This document shows, in pieces, positions 51,424 to 61,077 of a DNA stretch of 64,000 bases (positions are counted from its first letter, which is position 1; each line of letters starts with the position of its first letter). The notes below the pieces were generated by a model. That model was not told the origin of the DNA. It was given only the letters and a program-made list of their open reading frames with translations, and did not search any database. The stretch is from assembly GCA_038257845.1 (NCBI GenBank), contig JBBSQL010000010.1:1-64000 (forward strand). Reading direction: 5' to 3'. The DNA comes from JAFDXJ01 sp038257845 (lineage in GTDB: Bacteria; Bacteroidota; Bacteroidia; Chitinophagales; Chitinophagaceae). Position numbers and translations under genes: made by a program.

Positions 51424-53799
51424 ATGTTTAAAAATTATTTCAAAACAGCCTGGCGGAATTTGATGAAGAATAAAGTTTTTTCATTCATTAATATTTTTGG
51501 ATTAACAATTGGGATTACAGTTTGTATGATGATCTTTCTTTTCATCATGAATGAATTCAGCGTTGATAATTTTCATACAAATGGGAAAAATATTTACCGC
51601 GTGATGCGCAGCTTCAGTGCAACCAATGAAGCGGTTCCATATTTATCAGGTCCTTACGCACCGGCAATGCACAACGATTTTCCGGCTGATATAAAAGAGG
51701 CAGTTCGTGTAATGCCCTCAAATGATTTGTTTGTAGTGGGCAATACTTCCTTCAATGAAAAGAAAGTATATATCACTGATTCTGGATTCTTCAGCCTATT
51801 TTCATTTCCATTATTAAGAGGGAATGCGGCAACCGTTTTAAAAGATCCGAATAGTGTTGTACTTACTGAGACAAGTGCTAAAAAATATTTTGGCTCCATT
51901 GATAATGCCATGGGAAAAGTGATGGACATGGATAAAAAGTATCATTTAAAAGTGACAGGTATTGCCAAAGATGTTCCATCAAATTCACACCTGGATTTTG
52001 ATATTGTCGTACCGATAGAAAATTTTACACACAGTACTGGTTTTAATGGCTGGATGAATAACCGTTTATTCGTGTACGTTTTATTAAATGAACATACAAA
52101 TGTTGTCCAACTCGAAAAGAAGTTTGTACCCTTCATGACAAAATATTTGGGTGATGATATGAAACAAAATGGCGCTACTTTTTCTTTGTCACTAACACCT
52201 TTGAAGGATATTTATTTTGAACCGGCTTCATCTTTTGATAATGTGAAACATGGTGATAAAACTGTGGTATATATTTTTCTTTCAATTGCCATATTAATAT
52301 TGCTTATAGCATGTATCAATTTCATGAATCTTTCAACTATTCGGGCAGTTGAACGTTCTAAAGAAGTTGGTTTGCGAAAAGTTTTAGGCGCATTGCGCAA
52401 TAACCTGGTTTGGCAATTTATTGGCGAGTCTATTTTATTAACTACTATTTCCTGCATTTTATCTATTGGGTTATTATTATTATGTATGCCCTGGTATAAT
52501 CAAATACTTGGTTACTCTTTAACAGTTTCCTGGAATACTTTACCAATATATTTTTTCCTTATTGGTGTAATAATTATTGTCGGGTTTTTAGCCGGCAGTT
52601 ACCCGGCATTTTTTCTTTCAGCATTCTCGCCGATACAGGCATTAAAAGGGAAATTAAGGCTGGGTAAAGGCGGTTCCACATTCAGGCAGGCATTGGTTGT
52701 CGTGCAGTTTACAATAACTGTTTTTTTAATTGTAAGCACAATTATTATTGTCAATCAAATGAGTTATGTGAAGAATAAAAAATTAGGTTATAATAAGGAG
52801 CAAACTATTGTGGTGCGTGATGATAATAATGATTTTGATCAGAATAAATATGTTTTCAAAAATCAATTGCAAAACAACAATAGTATTGCATCCGTGTCTT
52901 TAATGTCCGGTGAGCCTGGTGGTTTTTTTGATGATTTTAATTTTGATGTGGAAGGTCAAAATGAAGTTTGGAAAGCCAGGACAGAGTTCGCTGATTTTGA
53001 ATATGTAAAAACTTTGGGTTTAAAAATAATTGCCGGCAGAGATTTTTCACCGCAGTTTCATACCGATACGACAGAGGCTGCTATTATTAACAGGACTGCT
53101 GCTGCGAAACTTGGCTGGACTCCGCAACAAGCTATTGGAAAATGGATACAAAATAAATTCCAGGATGATAACAAACGCAGAATAATTGGCGTAGTGGAAG
53201 ATTTTAATTTTTTATCACTCAAAGAAAATATGGATGCATTAGTGATCGCGCCAAATGAAGACTGGCGTGTAGCGTTGATAAAATTGAAACCCGGTAATGT
53301 ACAGGCAGGAATTGCCGCTATAAAAGTTGCATATAATAAAGTTGCTCCTGCTTATCCATTTGAATATAGTTTTTTAGATCAGCAATTTGATGAACTGTAT
53401 AAGAACGATTTACGGCAGCAAACAATACTAACCGTGTTTGCTTGTTTAGCCATCTTTGTTGCTTGTCTTGGTTTGTTTGGCCTGGCATCATTCACTGCAA
53501 CAAAACGTTTCAAGGAAATTGGAATTAGAAAAGTTTTGGGCTCATCTGTGAAGGGCATTGTGGTTTTGTTATCAAAAGATTTGTTGAAGCCTGTTTTAAT
53601 TGCAACTTGTATTGCACTGCCGGTTGGATATTATGCAATGAATAAATGGTTACAAAATTTTGCTTATAAAACAACCATCCACTGGTGGATTTTTTTACTG
53701 GCAGCATTCATCACTTTTGGAATCGCATTTTTAACGGTAAGTATTAAAGCTATAAAAGCAGCCATGTCAAACCCGGCGGAGAGTTTGAAAACTGAATGA
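51424..53799 (+). CDS. FtsX/MacB-like ABC permease, copy 1
   Basis: This 791-residue permease opens with FKNYFKTAWRNLMKNKVFSF and a membrane helix. A periplasmic MacB-type core domain with DSGFFSLFSFPLLRGNAATV and SAKKYFGSIDNAMGKVM follows. The first FtsX membrane unit (IAILILLIACINFMNLSTIR, KEVGLRKVLGALRNNLVWQF) leads to a connecting helix with AGSYPAFFLSAFSPIQALKG, a second periplasmic domain and the second FtsX unit (CLGLFGLASFTATKRFKEIG). It ends in SNPAESLKTE. The eight-span, two-domain layout is standard for this Bacteroidota family. The substrate is unknown. Confidence 0.92.
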   Translation: MFKNYFKTAWRNLMKNKVFSFINIFGLTIGITVCMMIFLFIMNEFSVDNFHTNGKNIYRVMRSFSATNEAVPYLSGPYAPAMHNDFPADIKEAVRVMPSNDLFVVGNTSFNEKKVYITDSGFFSLFSFPLLRGNAATVLKDPNSVVLTETSAKKYFGSIDNAMGKVMDMDKKYHLKVTGIAKDVPSNSHLDFDIVVPIENFTHSTGFNGWMNNRLFVYVLLNEHTNVVQLEKKFVPFMTKYLGDDMKQNGATFSLSLTPLKDIYFEPASSFDNVKHGDKTVVYIFLSIAILILLIACINFMNLSTIRAVERSKEVGLRKVLGALRNNLVWQFIGESILLTTISCILSIGLLLLCMPWYNQILGYSLTVSWNTLPIYFFLIGVIIIVGFLAGSYPAFFLSAFSPIQALKGKLRLGKGGSTFRQALVVVQFTITVFLIVSTIIIVNQMSYVKNKKLGYNKEQTIVVRDDNNDFDQNKYVFKNQLQNNNSIASVSLMSGEPGGFFDDFNFDVEGQNEVWKARTEFADFEYVKTLGLKIIAGRDFSPQFHTDTTEAAIINRTAAAKLGWTPQQAIGKWIQNKFQDDNKRRIIGVVEDFNFLSLKENMDALVIAPNEDWRVALIKLKPGNVQAGIAAIKVAYNKVAPAYPFEYSFLDQQFDELYKNDLRQQTILTVFACLAIFVACLGLFGLASFTATKRFKEIGIRKVLGSSVKGIVVLLSKDLLKPVLIATCIALPVGYYAMNKWLQNFAYKTTIHWWIFLLAAFITFGIAFLTVSIKAIKAAMSNPAESLKTE

Positions 53800-53824
53800 C
53801 ATCAACATATAAAAGCCTGAAAAT

Positions 53825-56248
53825 ATGTTTAAAAATTATTTCAAAACCGCATGGAGAAATTTAATGAAGTACAAGCTGTACTCCTTTTTAAATATTGCCG
53901 GGCTTACCATTGGTATTTTATGTTCCTGTTTAATTTTTTTGTATGTAACAAATGAACTGAGTTACGATAATTACAACCCGCTTGCAAGCCGCACATACCG
54001 CATAAATTTTTTTGGGAAATTGGGTGAACGTGCTGTAAACTCTGCCCAAACACCTGCGCCTGCAGGACCACTTTTCAAAACCGAAATGCCGCAGGTTGAA
54101 GAAATGTGCAGGTTGAAATCGAATGGTCGCTCCATTGTGAAATATGAAAACAATTCATATAACGAAAGCAACGTGTTATTTGCTGACAGCAGTTTGTTCC
54201 GTGTGTTTAATTTTCCTTTACTGCAGGGCAATGCAGCCAACGCTTTAACGGAACCCAACTCGGCGGTGATGAGTGTAACGATGGCGAAAAAATATTTTGG
54301 AAACAATGATGCTATTGGCCGTTCCATAAAACTGGATAATGATAAGTTGTACAAAGTAACTGCGGTAATGAAAGATATTCCGGCCAACACACATTTTAAA
54401 TCCGATATGTTTTTATCTATGTCTTCATTGGAAGACAGCCGTGAAGATAATTGGGGAAGTGCCAACTATTCTACTTATATCGTTTTAAAACCGGGAGCAA
54501 ATATTGAACAATTGTCAAAAACGATTACGCAAAGTTTTATAAAACATTTTTCTGCTGTACTTAAACAATATTTGAATACCACATGGGAAGAATTTACAAA
54601 GAGCGGCAACTATGCAAGGCTTGAATTATTTCCGCTGCAGAAAATTCATTTGTATTCACAGATAGAAGATGAACTTGACGTAAACGGTGATATAAAATAC
54701 GTGTATATTTTTTCTATAGTTGGTATACTTATATTAGCCCTGGCCTGTATCAATTTTATAAACCTCACTACAGCACGAGCATCAAAGCGGGGCAAAGAAG
54801 TGGGCATTCGCAAAGTGGCCGGTGCCACGCGCTCCGGGCTTGCCAAACAATTTTTGGGTGAATGTTTTTTCATCAGCATACTGTCCTGGATTTTAGCTTT
54901 GGCGCTTGCATGGTTGTTGCTTCCATTATTCAACCAGTTATCGGGTAAACAGTTTTCAACTGGTGACATTTTTTCTTTTCAGTTTCTTCCTGTGTCTTTC
55001 TTAATTACAATTGTTACTGGTTTTCTTGCGGGATTATACCCCGCATTATTTCTTTCATCATTCACGCCTGTAAAAGTTTTAAAAGGTGCAAAAGAAACTT
55101 CGCACAGCAAAAGTTTATTAAGAAATGGTTTGGTTGTGTTTCAATTTTTTATCACTACTGTTTTGCTTATTTCCGCATTTGTGGTGTACCAGCAATTGGA
55201 ATATATCCGCAATAAAAATATTGGCTTTAATAAAGAACAGGTGCTTGTAGTGAATGATGCTTATTTACTCAATAATAATGTACAGGCTTTTAAACAGCGG
55301 CTGCTGCAATTCCCTGCGGTAACGAATGTTTCAGTAGCCAATAGTCTTGCTATAAGTAAAGAAGTTAACACTACTTCTATCATAAAAGGAAGAAACCTAT
55401 CAACAGAAAATACCATACTGATAAATAATATCTGGACAGATGCTGACTTTGTAAAAACAATGGGTATCACTATTGTGCAGGGCCGGGATGTTTCAAATAC
55501 AAATGTGAGCGACAGCAGCGCTGTTTTAATAAACGAACAATTGGCCAAATCATTTGGCTATCCTTCAAAGCCAGTAATTGGCCAGGAGATTGGTATGCCG
55601 GAGGATGAAGGCAAATTAACAATGTACAATATTGTAGGTGTAATGAAGGATTTCAACTACGGAAGTTTGCATAGTAAAATTGGCCCGCTGGTTATATTTC
55701 CTAATGGTTATCCCAACTACATTAATATAAAATGCAAAACTACACATATCGCTTCACTGTTAAGTTCGCTGCAAACTACATGGAAAGAAATGGCGCCGGA
55801 TCAGCCGTTCTCCTATTATTTTTTAGATGAAAAATTTGCGCAGCTATATGAAACAGAAAACCGCATTGGAAAAATTACCGGCGTGTTTACAGTTATTGCT
55901 ATCATCATTGCATGTATGGGTTTACTTGGCCTGGTAACCTTTATGGCTGAACAACGGCGCAAAGAAATCGGCATAAGAAAAGTTTTGGGTGCAGGCATAT
56001 TTACCATCACAAGTTTAATGGCAAAAGATTTTATAAAACTCGTACTCATTTCTGTAGTGATTGCATTTCCTGTAGCATGGTTTGGCATGAGCAAATGGCT
56101 CAACGATTTTGCCTACCGTATAGAAATGGAGTGGTGGATGTTTGCCCTCATTGCTTTGGCTGCATTAGTAATTGCATTGCTGACAGTAAGTTTCCAGGCA
56201 ATAAAAGCAGCCATAGCAAACCCGGTGGAAAGTTTGAAAACTGAATGA
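53825..56248 (+). CDS. FtsX/MacB-like ABC permease, copy 2
   Basis: This 807-residue paralogue of copy 1 starts 25 bp after it. The first 12 codons are almost base-for-base the same (FKNYFKTAWRNLMKYKLYSF). The periplasmic domains differ more than the membrane units: SLFRVFNFPLLQGNAANALT, AKKYFGNNDAIGRSIKL; membrane unit LACINFINLTTARASKRGKE with GIRKVAGATRSGLAKQFLG; second unit CMGLLGLVTFMAEQRRKEIG. It ends in NPVESLKTE. The divergence in the periplasmic parts suggests separate partner or cargo specificity. Confidence 0.92.
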   Translation: MFKNYFKTAWRNLMKYKLYSFLNIAGLTIGILCSCLIFLYVTNELSYDNYNPLASRTYRINFFGKLGERAVNSAQTPAPAGPLFKTEMPQVEEMCRLKSNGRSIVKYENNSYNESNVLFADSSLFRVFNFPLLQGNAANALTEPNSAVMSVTMAKKYFGNNDAIGRSIKLDNDKLYKVTAVMKDIPANTHFKSDMFLSMSSLEDSREDNWGSANYSTYIVLKPGANIEQLSKTITQSFIKHFSAVLKQYLNTTWEEFTKSGNYARLELFPLQKIHLYSQIEDELDVNGDIKYVYIFSIVGILILALACINFINLTTARASKRGKEVGIRKVAGATRSGLAKQFLGECFFISILSWILALALAWLLLPLFNQLSGKQFSTGDIFSFQFLPVSFLITIVTGFLAGLYPALFLSSFTPVKVLKGAKETSHSKSLLRNGLVVFQFFITTVLLISAFVVYQQLEYIRNKNIGFNKEQVLVVNDAYLLNNNVQAFKQRLLQFPAVTNVSVANSLAISKEVNTTSIIKGRNLSTENTILINNIWTDADFVKTMGITIVQGRDVSNTNVSDSSAVLINEQLAKSFGYPSKPVIGQEIGMPEDEGKLTMYNIVGVMKDFNYGSLHSKIGPLVIFPNGYPNYINIKCKTTHIASLLSSLQTTWKEMAPDQPFSYYFLDEKFAQLYETENRIGKITGVFTVIAIIIACMGLLGLVTFMAEQRRKEIGIRKVLGAGIFTITSLMAKDFIKLVLISVVIAFPVAWFGMSKWLNDFAYRIEMEWWMFALIALAALVIALLTVSFQAIKAAIANPVESLKTE

Positions 56249-56274
56249 TTTGTTTATAAAAACGTTCTAATAAT

Positions 56275-58644
56275 ATGTTTAAAAATTATTTTAAAACCGC
56301 CTGGCGAAATTTATACAAGAATAAATTTTATACCATTATCAATATCGGTGGCCTTACCATCGGTTTGGCTATCGGTATATTAATATTATTATGGGTACAG
56401 GATGAATATAGTTTTGACACCTTTCATAGCCAGGAGAAAAATATTTACCGCGTTGAAAATATGGTGGGCACTGGCAGCAGCCGCCAACTCTGGCAACAAA
56501 CGGCTTCTGCAATTGGCGTAATGGCAAAGAAAAATATCCCCGGGGTTGAAGATGAAGTGCGCATGTCTTATAATGGTAATTATGGTTTGTATAAATATGG
56601 CAATAAGACTTTCACCGGCCAACGTACATTTTATACTGATCCCTCATTGTTTTCAGTATTTGATTTTAAATTAATAGAAGGCAATGTAATCAAACCTTTT
56701 CCCAATTATAATTCCATTGTCATTACGCAGTCCATTGCAAAAAAATATTTTGGAAATGCCGATGCAATTGGTAAAATAATTTCTGCTGATAATAAAATGA
56801 ACCTTCAGGTAACCGGCGTAGTAAATGATTTTCCAAAAAATTCTTCCATCCAGGCGGATATGCTTTTTTCGATGGATTTATTATCAAAAAATATGTATGA
56901 AGGAAATACAGAAGGGAAAAATTTGAGCAATGATTTTATTCAATATAGTTATACCACATTTTTATTAATTAAACCCGGCACTTCATTAAAAGAGCTGCCT
57001 GCAAAGCTAAGACAGTTGCATCTTTCCGTAAAATCTGATGACACAGATGTGGGTTATTTATTACAACCACTTTCGGAAATGCATTTGCAAAATGCGGATG
57101 GAAGTGATAATGGATTATCAAGTGTACACACTTTTATCATCATTGCATTATTGATATTATTAATTGCTTGTATTAATTATGTAAACCTTTCTACATCTCG
57201 TTCCATGTTGCGTGCAAAAGAAGTAAGCCTGCGTAAAATAGTTGGTGCTGCTAAATTCCAGTTGTTTATGCAATTTATGATTGAAACATTTGTGCTTTTT
57301 GTAGTTGCTGCTCTACTTGCTTTGATACTCTCTTATTTTTTAATGCCTTTTTTCAACCAGGTTTCAGGAAAAGAACTCGATATAAATTTATCGGATTATC
57401 ATATTTGGGAAGTGATCGGTTTTAGTATAATCGGTACTTTAATTATTTCAAGCATTTATCCCGCTATATTATTGTCTTCTTTCGAACCTTTAAAAGCATT
57501 AAAAGGAAAGATATCTACGAGCATTAGTGATGTTGCTTTTAGAAAAGTATTGGTGATCATTCAATTTGCAGTTTCAGTAATCCTGATCACCGGAACAATT
57601 GTTATCGGTAATCAATTGTCTTATGTCCGATCAATGCAATTGGGCTATAATAAAGACCATGTATTATCTTTTCCAATGATCAATATGGCACATCACCTGG
57701 ATGCTGTAAAATCTGAATTAAAAAATCAACCCGGCATTTCGAATGTAACTTATGCCTCCGTTAATATTGTTAATTATGGCGGCCAAACAGGAGATAATTC
57801 ATGGGATGGAAAAATGCCCGGTGAAACATTAATGCTTAGCCCGATGGGTGTTGATAAAGATTTCGTGTCTTTTTTCAAAATGCAAATGGCACAGGGTAAA
57901 TTTTTCACAGGTTCTAAAGCTGATTCTGCCTATTTTGTTCTGAATGAAACCGCTGTGAAAGCTGCGCGATTAACAAACCCTATTGGTAAAAAATTTACGC
58001 TTCATGGCACAACAGGAACCATTATTGGTGTTGCAAAAGATTTTCATTTTACTTCTTTGCGGGAAAAAATTCAACCGGCAATTTTTTACTCACCCCGGGA
58101 AAATATTTATGGAAGAATATATATAAAAACCACTGGTGCAGATGCACCAAAAGCAATTGCTGCTGTAGAAAGCGAATGGAAAAATTACAATTCGGGCTAC
58201 CCGTTTGATTATACATTTCTTGATGACGATTACAATAATCTGTATAAAACAGAACAGAGAACCGGACTGTTGTTCAACATTTTTGCTGGCATTGCAATTT
58301 TCATTTCATGTCTTGGTTTATTTGGACTCGCCACTTATACGGCACAGGTACGCATCAGAGAAATTGGTGTTCGTAAAGTGCTTGGCGCAAGTGTGTATGG
58401 CATCATCAAATTGCTGGCAAGTGATTTCATAAAACTTGTTGTAGCAGCAATCATCATTGCTGTTCCTGTTTCCTGGTATATCATGAATAAATGGCTGGAA
58501 AATTTTGCTTATAAAACAAATATTTCCTGGACAGTATTTGCAATAGCAGGGTTCCTGGCAGTTTGTATTGCATTATTTACGATCAGTTTCCAGGCAATAA
58601 AAGCAGCATTGGCAAACCCGGTAAAAAGTTTAAGAACAGAATAA
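56275..58644 (+). CDS. FtsX/MacB-like ABC permease, copy 3
   Basis: This 789-residue permease of the same family lies 26 bp after copy 2. Its N-terminus is FKNYFKTAWRNLYKNKFYTI. The periplasmic domain is distinctive, with VGTGSSRQLWQQTASAIGVM and DPSLFSVFDFKLIEGNVIK. The first membrane unit is LLIACINYVNLSTSRSMLRA and EVSLRKIVGAAKFQLFMQFM, the second ISCLGLFGLATYTAQVRIRE. It ends in NPVKSLRTE. All catalytically neutral structural motifs are present and no frameshift is seen. Confidence 0.92.
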   Translation: MFKNYFKTAWRNLYKNKFYTIINIGGLTIGLAIGILILLWVQDEYSFDTFHSQEKNIYRVENMVGTGSSRQLWQQTASAIGVMAKKNIPGVEDEVRMSYNGNYGLYKYGNKTFTGQRTFYTDPSLFSVFDFKLIEGNVIKPFPNYNSIVITQSIAKKYFGNADAIGKIISADNKMNLQVTGVVNDFPKNSSIQADMLFSMDLLSKNMYEGNTEGKNLSNDFIQYSYTTFLLIKPGTSLKELPAKLRQLHLSVKSDDTDVGYLLQPLSEMHLQNADGSDNGLSSVHTFIIIALLILLIACINYVNLSTSRSMLRAKEVSLRKIVGAAKFQLFMQFMIETFVLFVVAALLALILSYFLMPFFNQVSGKELDINLSDYHIWEVIGFSIIGTLIISSIYPAILLSSFEPLKALKGKISTSISDVAFRKVLVIIQFAVSVILITGTIVIGNQLSYVRSMQLGYNKDHVLSFPMINMAHHLDAVKSELKNQPGISNVTYASVNIVNYGGQTGDNSWDGKMPGETLMLSPMGVDKDFVSFFKMQMAQGKFFTGSKADSAYFVLNETAVKAARLTNPIGKKFTLHGTTGTIIGVAKDFHFTSLREKIQPAIFYSPRENIYGRIYIKTTGADAPKAIAAVESEWKNYNSGYPFDYTFLDDDYNNLYKTEQRTGLLFNIFAGIAIFISCLGLFGLATYTAQVRIREIGVRKVLGASVYGIIKLLASDFIKLVVAAIIIAVPVSWYIMNKWLENFAYKTNISWTVFAIAGFLAVCIALFTISFQAIKAALANPVKSLRTE

Positions 58645-58655
58645 AACATAAAGCC

Positions 58656-61067
58656 ATGATAAAAAACTATTTTAAAACCGCCTGGCGAAATTTGATAAAG
58701 AACAAAACTTTTTCAGCCATCAATATTTTTGGCCTGGCCATTGGTATCGCTGCGTTTTTATTAATTATGAACTACCTGCGTTTTGAATATAGTTATGATG
58801 ATATGCAGGTTAATAAAACCAGGATATTCCGTGTGCCGATGAAAGTTGCAGAAAAGGATGGCAAGGTTCAAACTTTTGCATTTACTTATCCTGCTGTTGC
58901 CCCGGCTATGAAAAAAGATTTCCCGGAAGTGGAAGAAGCCGTCCGTTTCCGCAGGCGCGGAGGAATTGTAAAATATGGCGACACGAAAGTGGTGGAGAAT
59001 GGAAGTATATATTTTGCTGATCCTTCAGTTTTTAAAGTGTTCACTTTTAATTTTTTAAAAGGCAATCCCAAAACGGCATTTACGGAATTGAATGATGTGG
59101 TCATAACTGCGTCAACAGCAAAAAAATATTTTGGCAATGCAGACCCGATGGGAAAAGCACTTAATTATAATAATGAAGATTATATTGTAAAAGCTGTGAT
59201 TGAAGATATTCCTGCCAATGCTCAACTGCAATTCAATATCCTAATGAATTATAATAAGTATATACAGCAAACAGAAGGCAGGGCAGAAACAAGCTGGGGT
59301 TGGTCAGATTTTTATACCTATATATTATTAAAACCAGGAGCTGATGTAAATGCCTTACAGGCCAAGATGCCTGCCTTTGCACAACGCTATATGGGTGATG
59401 ATATGAAAGAAAAAGGCTACCTGCAAACATTCGACCTGCAACCGATAAAAGATATTCATTTGCGCTCTGATTATGATTATGAACTTACAGGGAATGGCAA
59501 CCTTGGTTATCTAAAATATCTCGGCTTTGCAGCCCTGTTTATTTTATTTATTGCCTGGATAAATTATATAAATCTTTCAACAGCCCGATCACTCGACCGC
59601 TCAAAAGAAGTGGGTGTAAGAAAAGTTATTGGTGCAGGAAGATATCAACTGATCATCCAGTTCCTTACAGAATCTTTACTGATAAATATTATCGGCATTT
59701 TGCTCGGTATTCTTATATTCCTATTAAGCCTGAATTGGTTTGCCGGCTTAATAGATATGGATATCAATTACCTAAAAGTTACGGATTGGAAGTTCTGGCT
59801 ATTTGCAGTGGCGATATTCCTGGGAGGCACATTTGCTGCAGCATTTTATCCGGCATTTATTTTATCATCCTTTCAACCACTTCATACTTTAAAATCTGCA
59901 ACCGGCATAAGTAAGGGAAAAAATCTGTTGCGAAAATCACTGGTGGTGCTACAGTTCACCGCCGCTATTATTCTGATATCAGGAGCCATTGGGTTTTACC
60001 GCCAGTTGCATTTTATGCAGCAACAGGACCTGGGTATAAATATTCAACAAACACTGATACTTACCCAAACAGCTAACCTGGATAGTTCCAATATTCCATC
60101 CTTCACTGCATTTGTAAATGATATGGAAGCGAACCCTGCTATCAGTTCTGTTACTGCATCTACATCCGTTCCCGGAGCAGAAGTAGGTGGGTCGGCAGAT
60201 TTTAATGTAAAGGGCTCTCCATTGGGAAAAAGATGCCGGTTGCTTGGGGTAGATAATAAATTCATTCCTGCTTATGAACTAACCATGGTTGCGGGCAGAA
60301 GTTTTTCGAATGACAAACCCAATACCGATACTGCAGAAATTTTAAATGTAATACTGAATGAAACCGGTGCAAAGGTTTTAGGATTTAATGATCCTGCTAA
60401 AATGGTAGGACAGGAAATCGAAGGCTCGGATTATCATTGTAAAGTAATTGGCATTGTAAAAGATTATCACCAGGAATCACTTCAAAATAGTTATGACCCG
60501 ATTGTGTTTTACCCCGAGGAAGAAAGATTTTTTGGATATTTCTCTCTTAAAATAAATACAGCTAACCTGCCGGCCTTAATGGATTTTGTGAAACAAAAAT
60601 GGACCACATATTTTCCTCAAAGCCCCTATCAATTCTCATTTCTTGATGAGCGGTTTAGCAACCAGTATAAAGGTGATAAATTATTTTCAACAGTGCTTTG
60701 GTTGTTTACGGTGATTGCCATTATTGTAGCCTGCCTTGGCTTATTTGGCCTTTCATTATATACTGTTTCAAAGCGTATGAAAGAAATAAGTATTCGAAAA
60801 GTATTGGGGGCAACGGTTACACAGATAGCCGGTATGATTGCAAAGGATTATGTGAAGCTCGTTTTAATCGCCGGCGTAATTGCCCTGCCTGTTGGATATT
60901 TATTATTGAATAACTGGCTGCAGAAATATGCCTTTCATATTTCAATTGATCTTTGGTTTTTCCTGTTACCGATTTTGATGATTGTGTTGATCGCATTGAT
61001 CACAGTAGTTTACCAATCGGTAAGAGCAGCAATTTCTAACCCGGCAAAATCATTGAGAGCTGAATAA
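58656..61067 (+). CDS. FtsX/MacB-like ABC permease, copy 4
   Basis: The ATG at 58656 (MIKNYFKTAWRNLIKNKTFS) is chosen because it matches the other copies. A longer frame begins inside the coding end of copy 3 and is not credible. The product has 803 residues with the same architecture: DPSVFKVFTFNFLKGNPKTA, AKKYFGNADPMGKALNY, membrane unit LFIAWINYINLSTARSLDRS with GVRKVIGAGRYQLIIQFLTE, and second unit VACLGLFGLSLYTVSKRMKE. It ends in NPAKSLRAE. The gap from copy 3 is 11 bp. Confidence 0.92.
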   Translation: MIKNYFKTAWRNLIKNKTFSAINIFGLAIGIAAFLLIMNYLRFEYSYDDMQVNKTRIFRVPMKVAEKDGKVQTFAFTYPAVAPAMKKDFPEVEEAVRFRRRGGIVKYGDTKVVENGSIYFADPSVFKVFTFNFLKGNPKTAFTELNDVVITASTAKKYFGNADPMGKALNYNNEDYIVKAVIEDIPANAQLQFNILMNYNKYIQQTEGRAETSWGWSDFYTYILLKPGADVNALQAKMPAFAQRYMGDDMKEKGYLQTFDLQPIKDIHLRSDYDYELTGNGNLGYLKYLGFAALFILFIAWINYINLSTARSLDRSKEVGVRKVIGAGRYQLIIQFLTESLLINIIGILLGILIFLLSLNWFAGLIDMDINYLKVTDWKFWLFAVAIFLGGTFAAAFYPAFILSSFQPLHTLKSATGISKGKNLLRKSLVVLQFTAAIILISGAIGFYRQLHFMQQQDLGINIQQTLILTQTANLDSSNIPSFTAFVNDMEANPAISSVTASTSVPGAEVGGSADFNVKGSPLGKRCRLLGVDNKFIPAYELTMVAGRSFSNDKPNTDTAEILNVILNETGAKVLGFNDPAKMVGQEIEGSDYHCKVIGIVKDYHQESLQNSYDPIVFYPEEERFFGYFSLKINTANLPALMDFVKQKWTTYFPQSPYQFSFLDERFSNQYKGDKLFSTVLWLFTVIAIIVACLGLFGLSLYTVSKRMKEISIRKVLGATVTQIAGMIAKDYVKLVLIAGVIALPVGYLLLNNWLQKYAFHISIDLWFFLLPILMIVLIALITVVYQSVRAAISNPAKSLRAE

Positions 61068-61077
61068 AAATAATGCT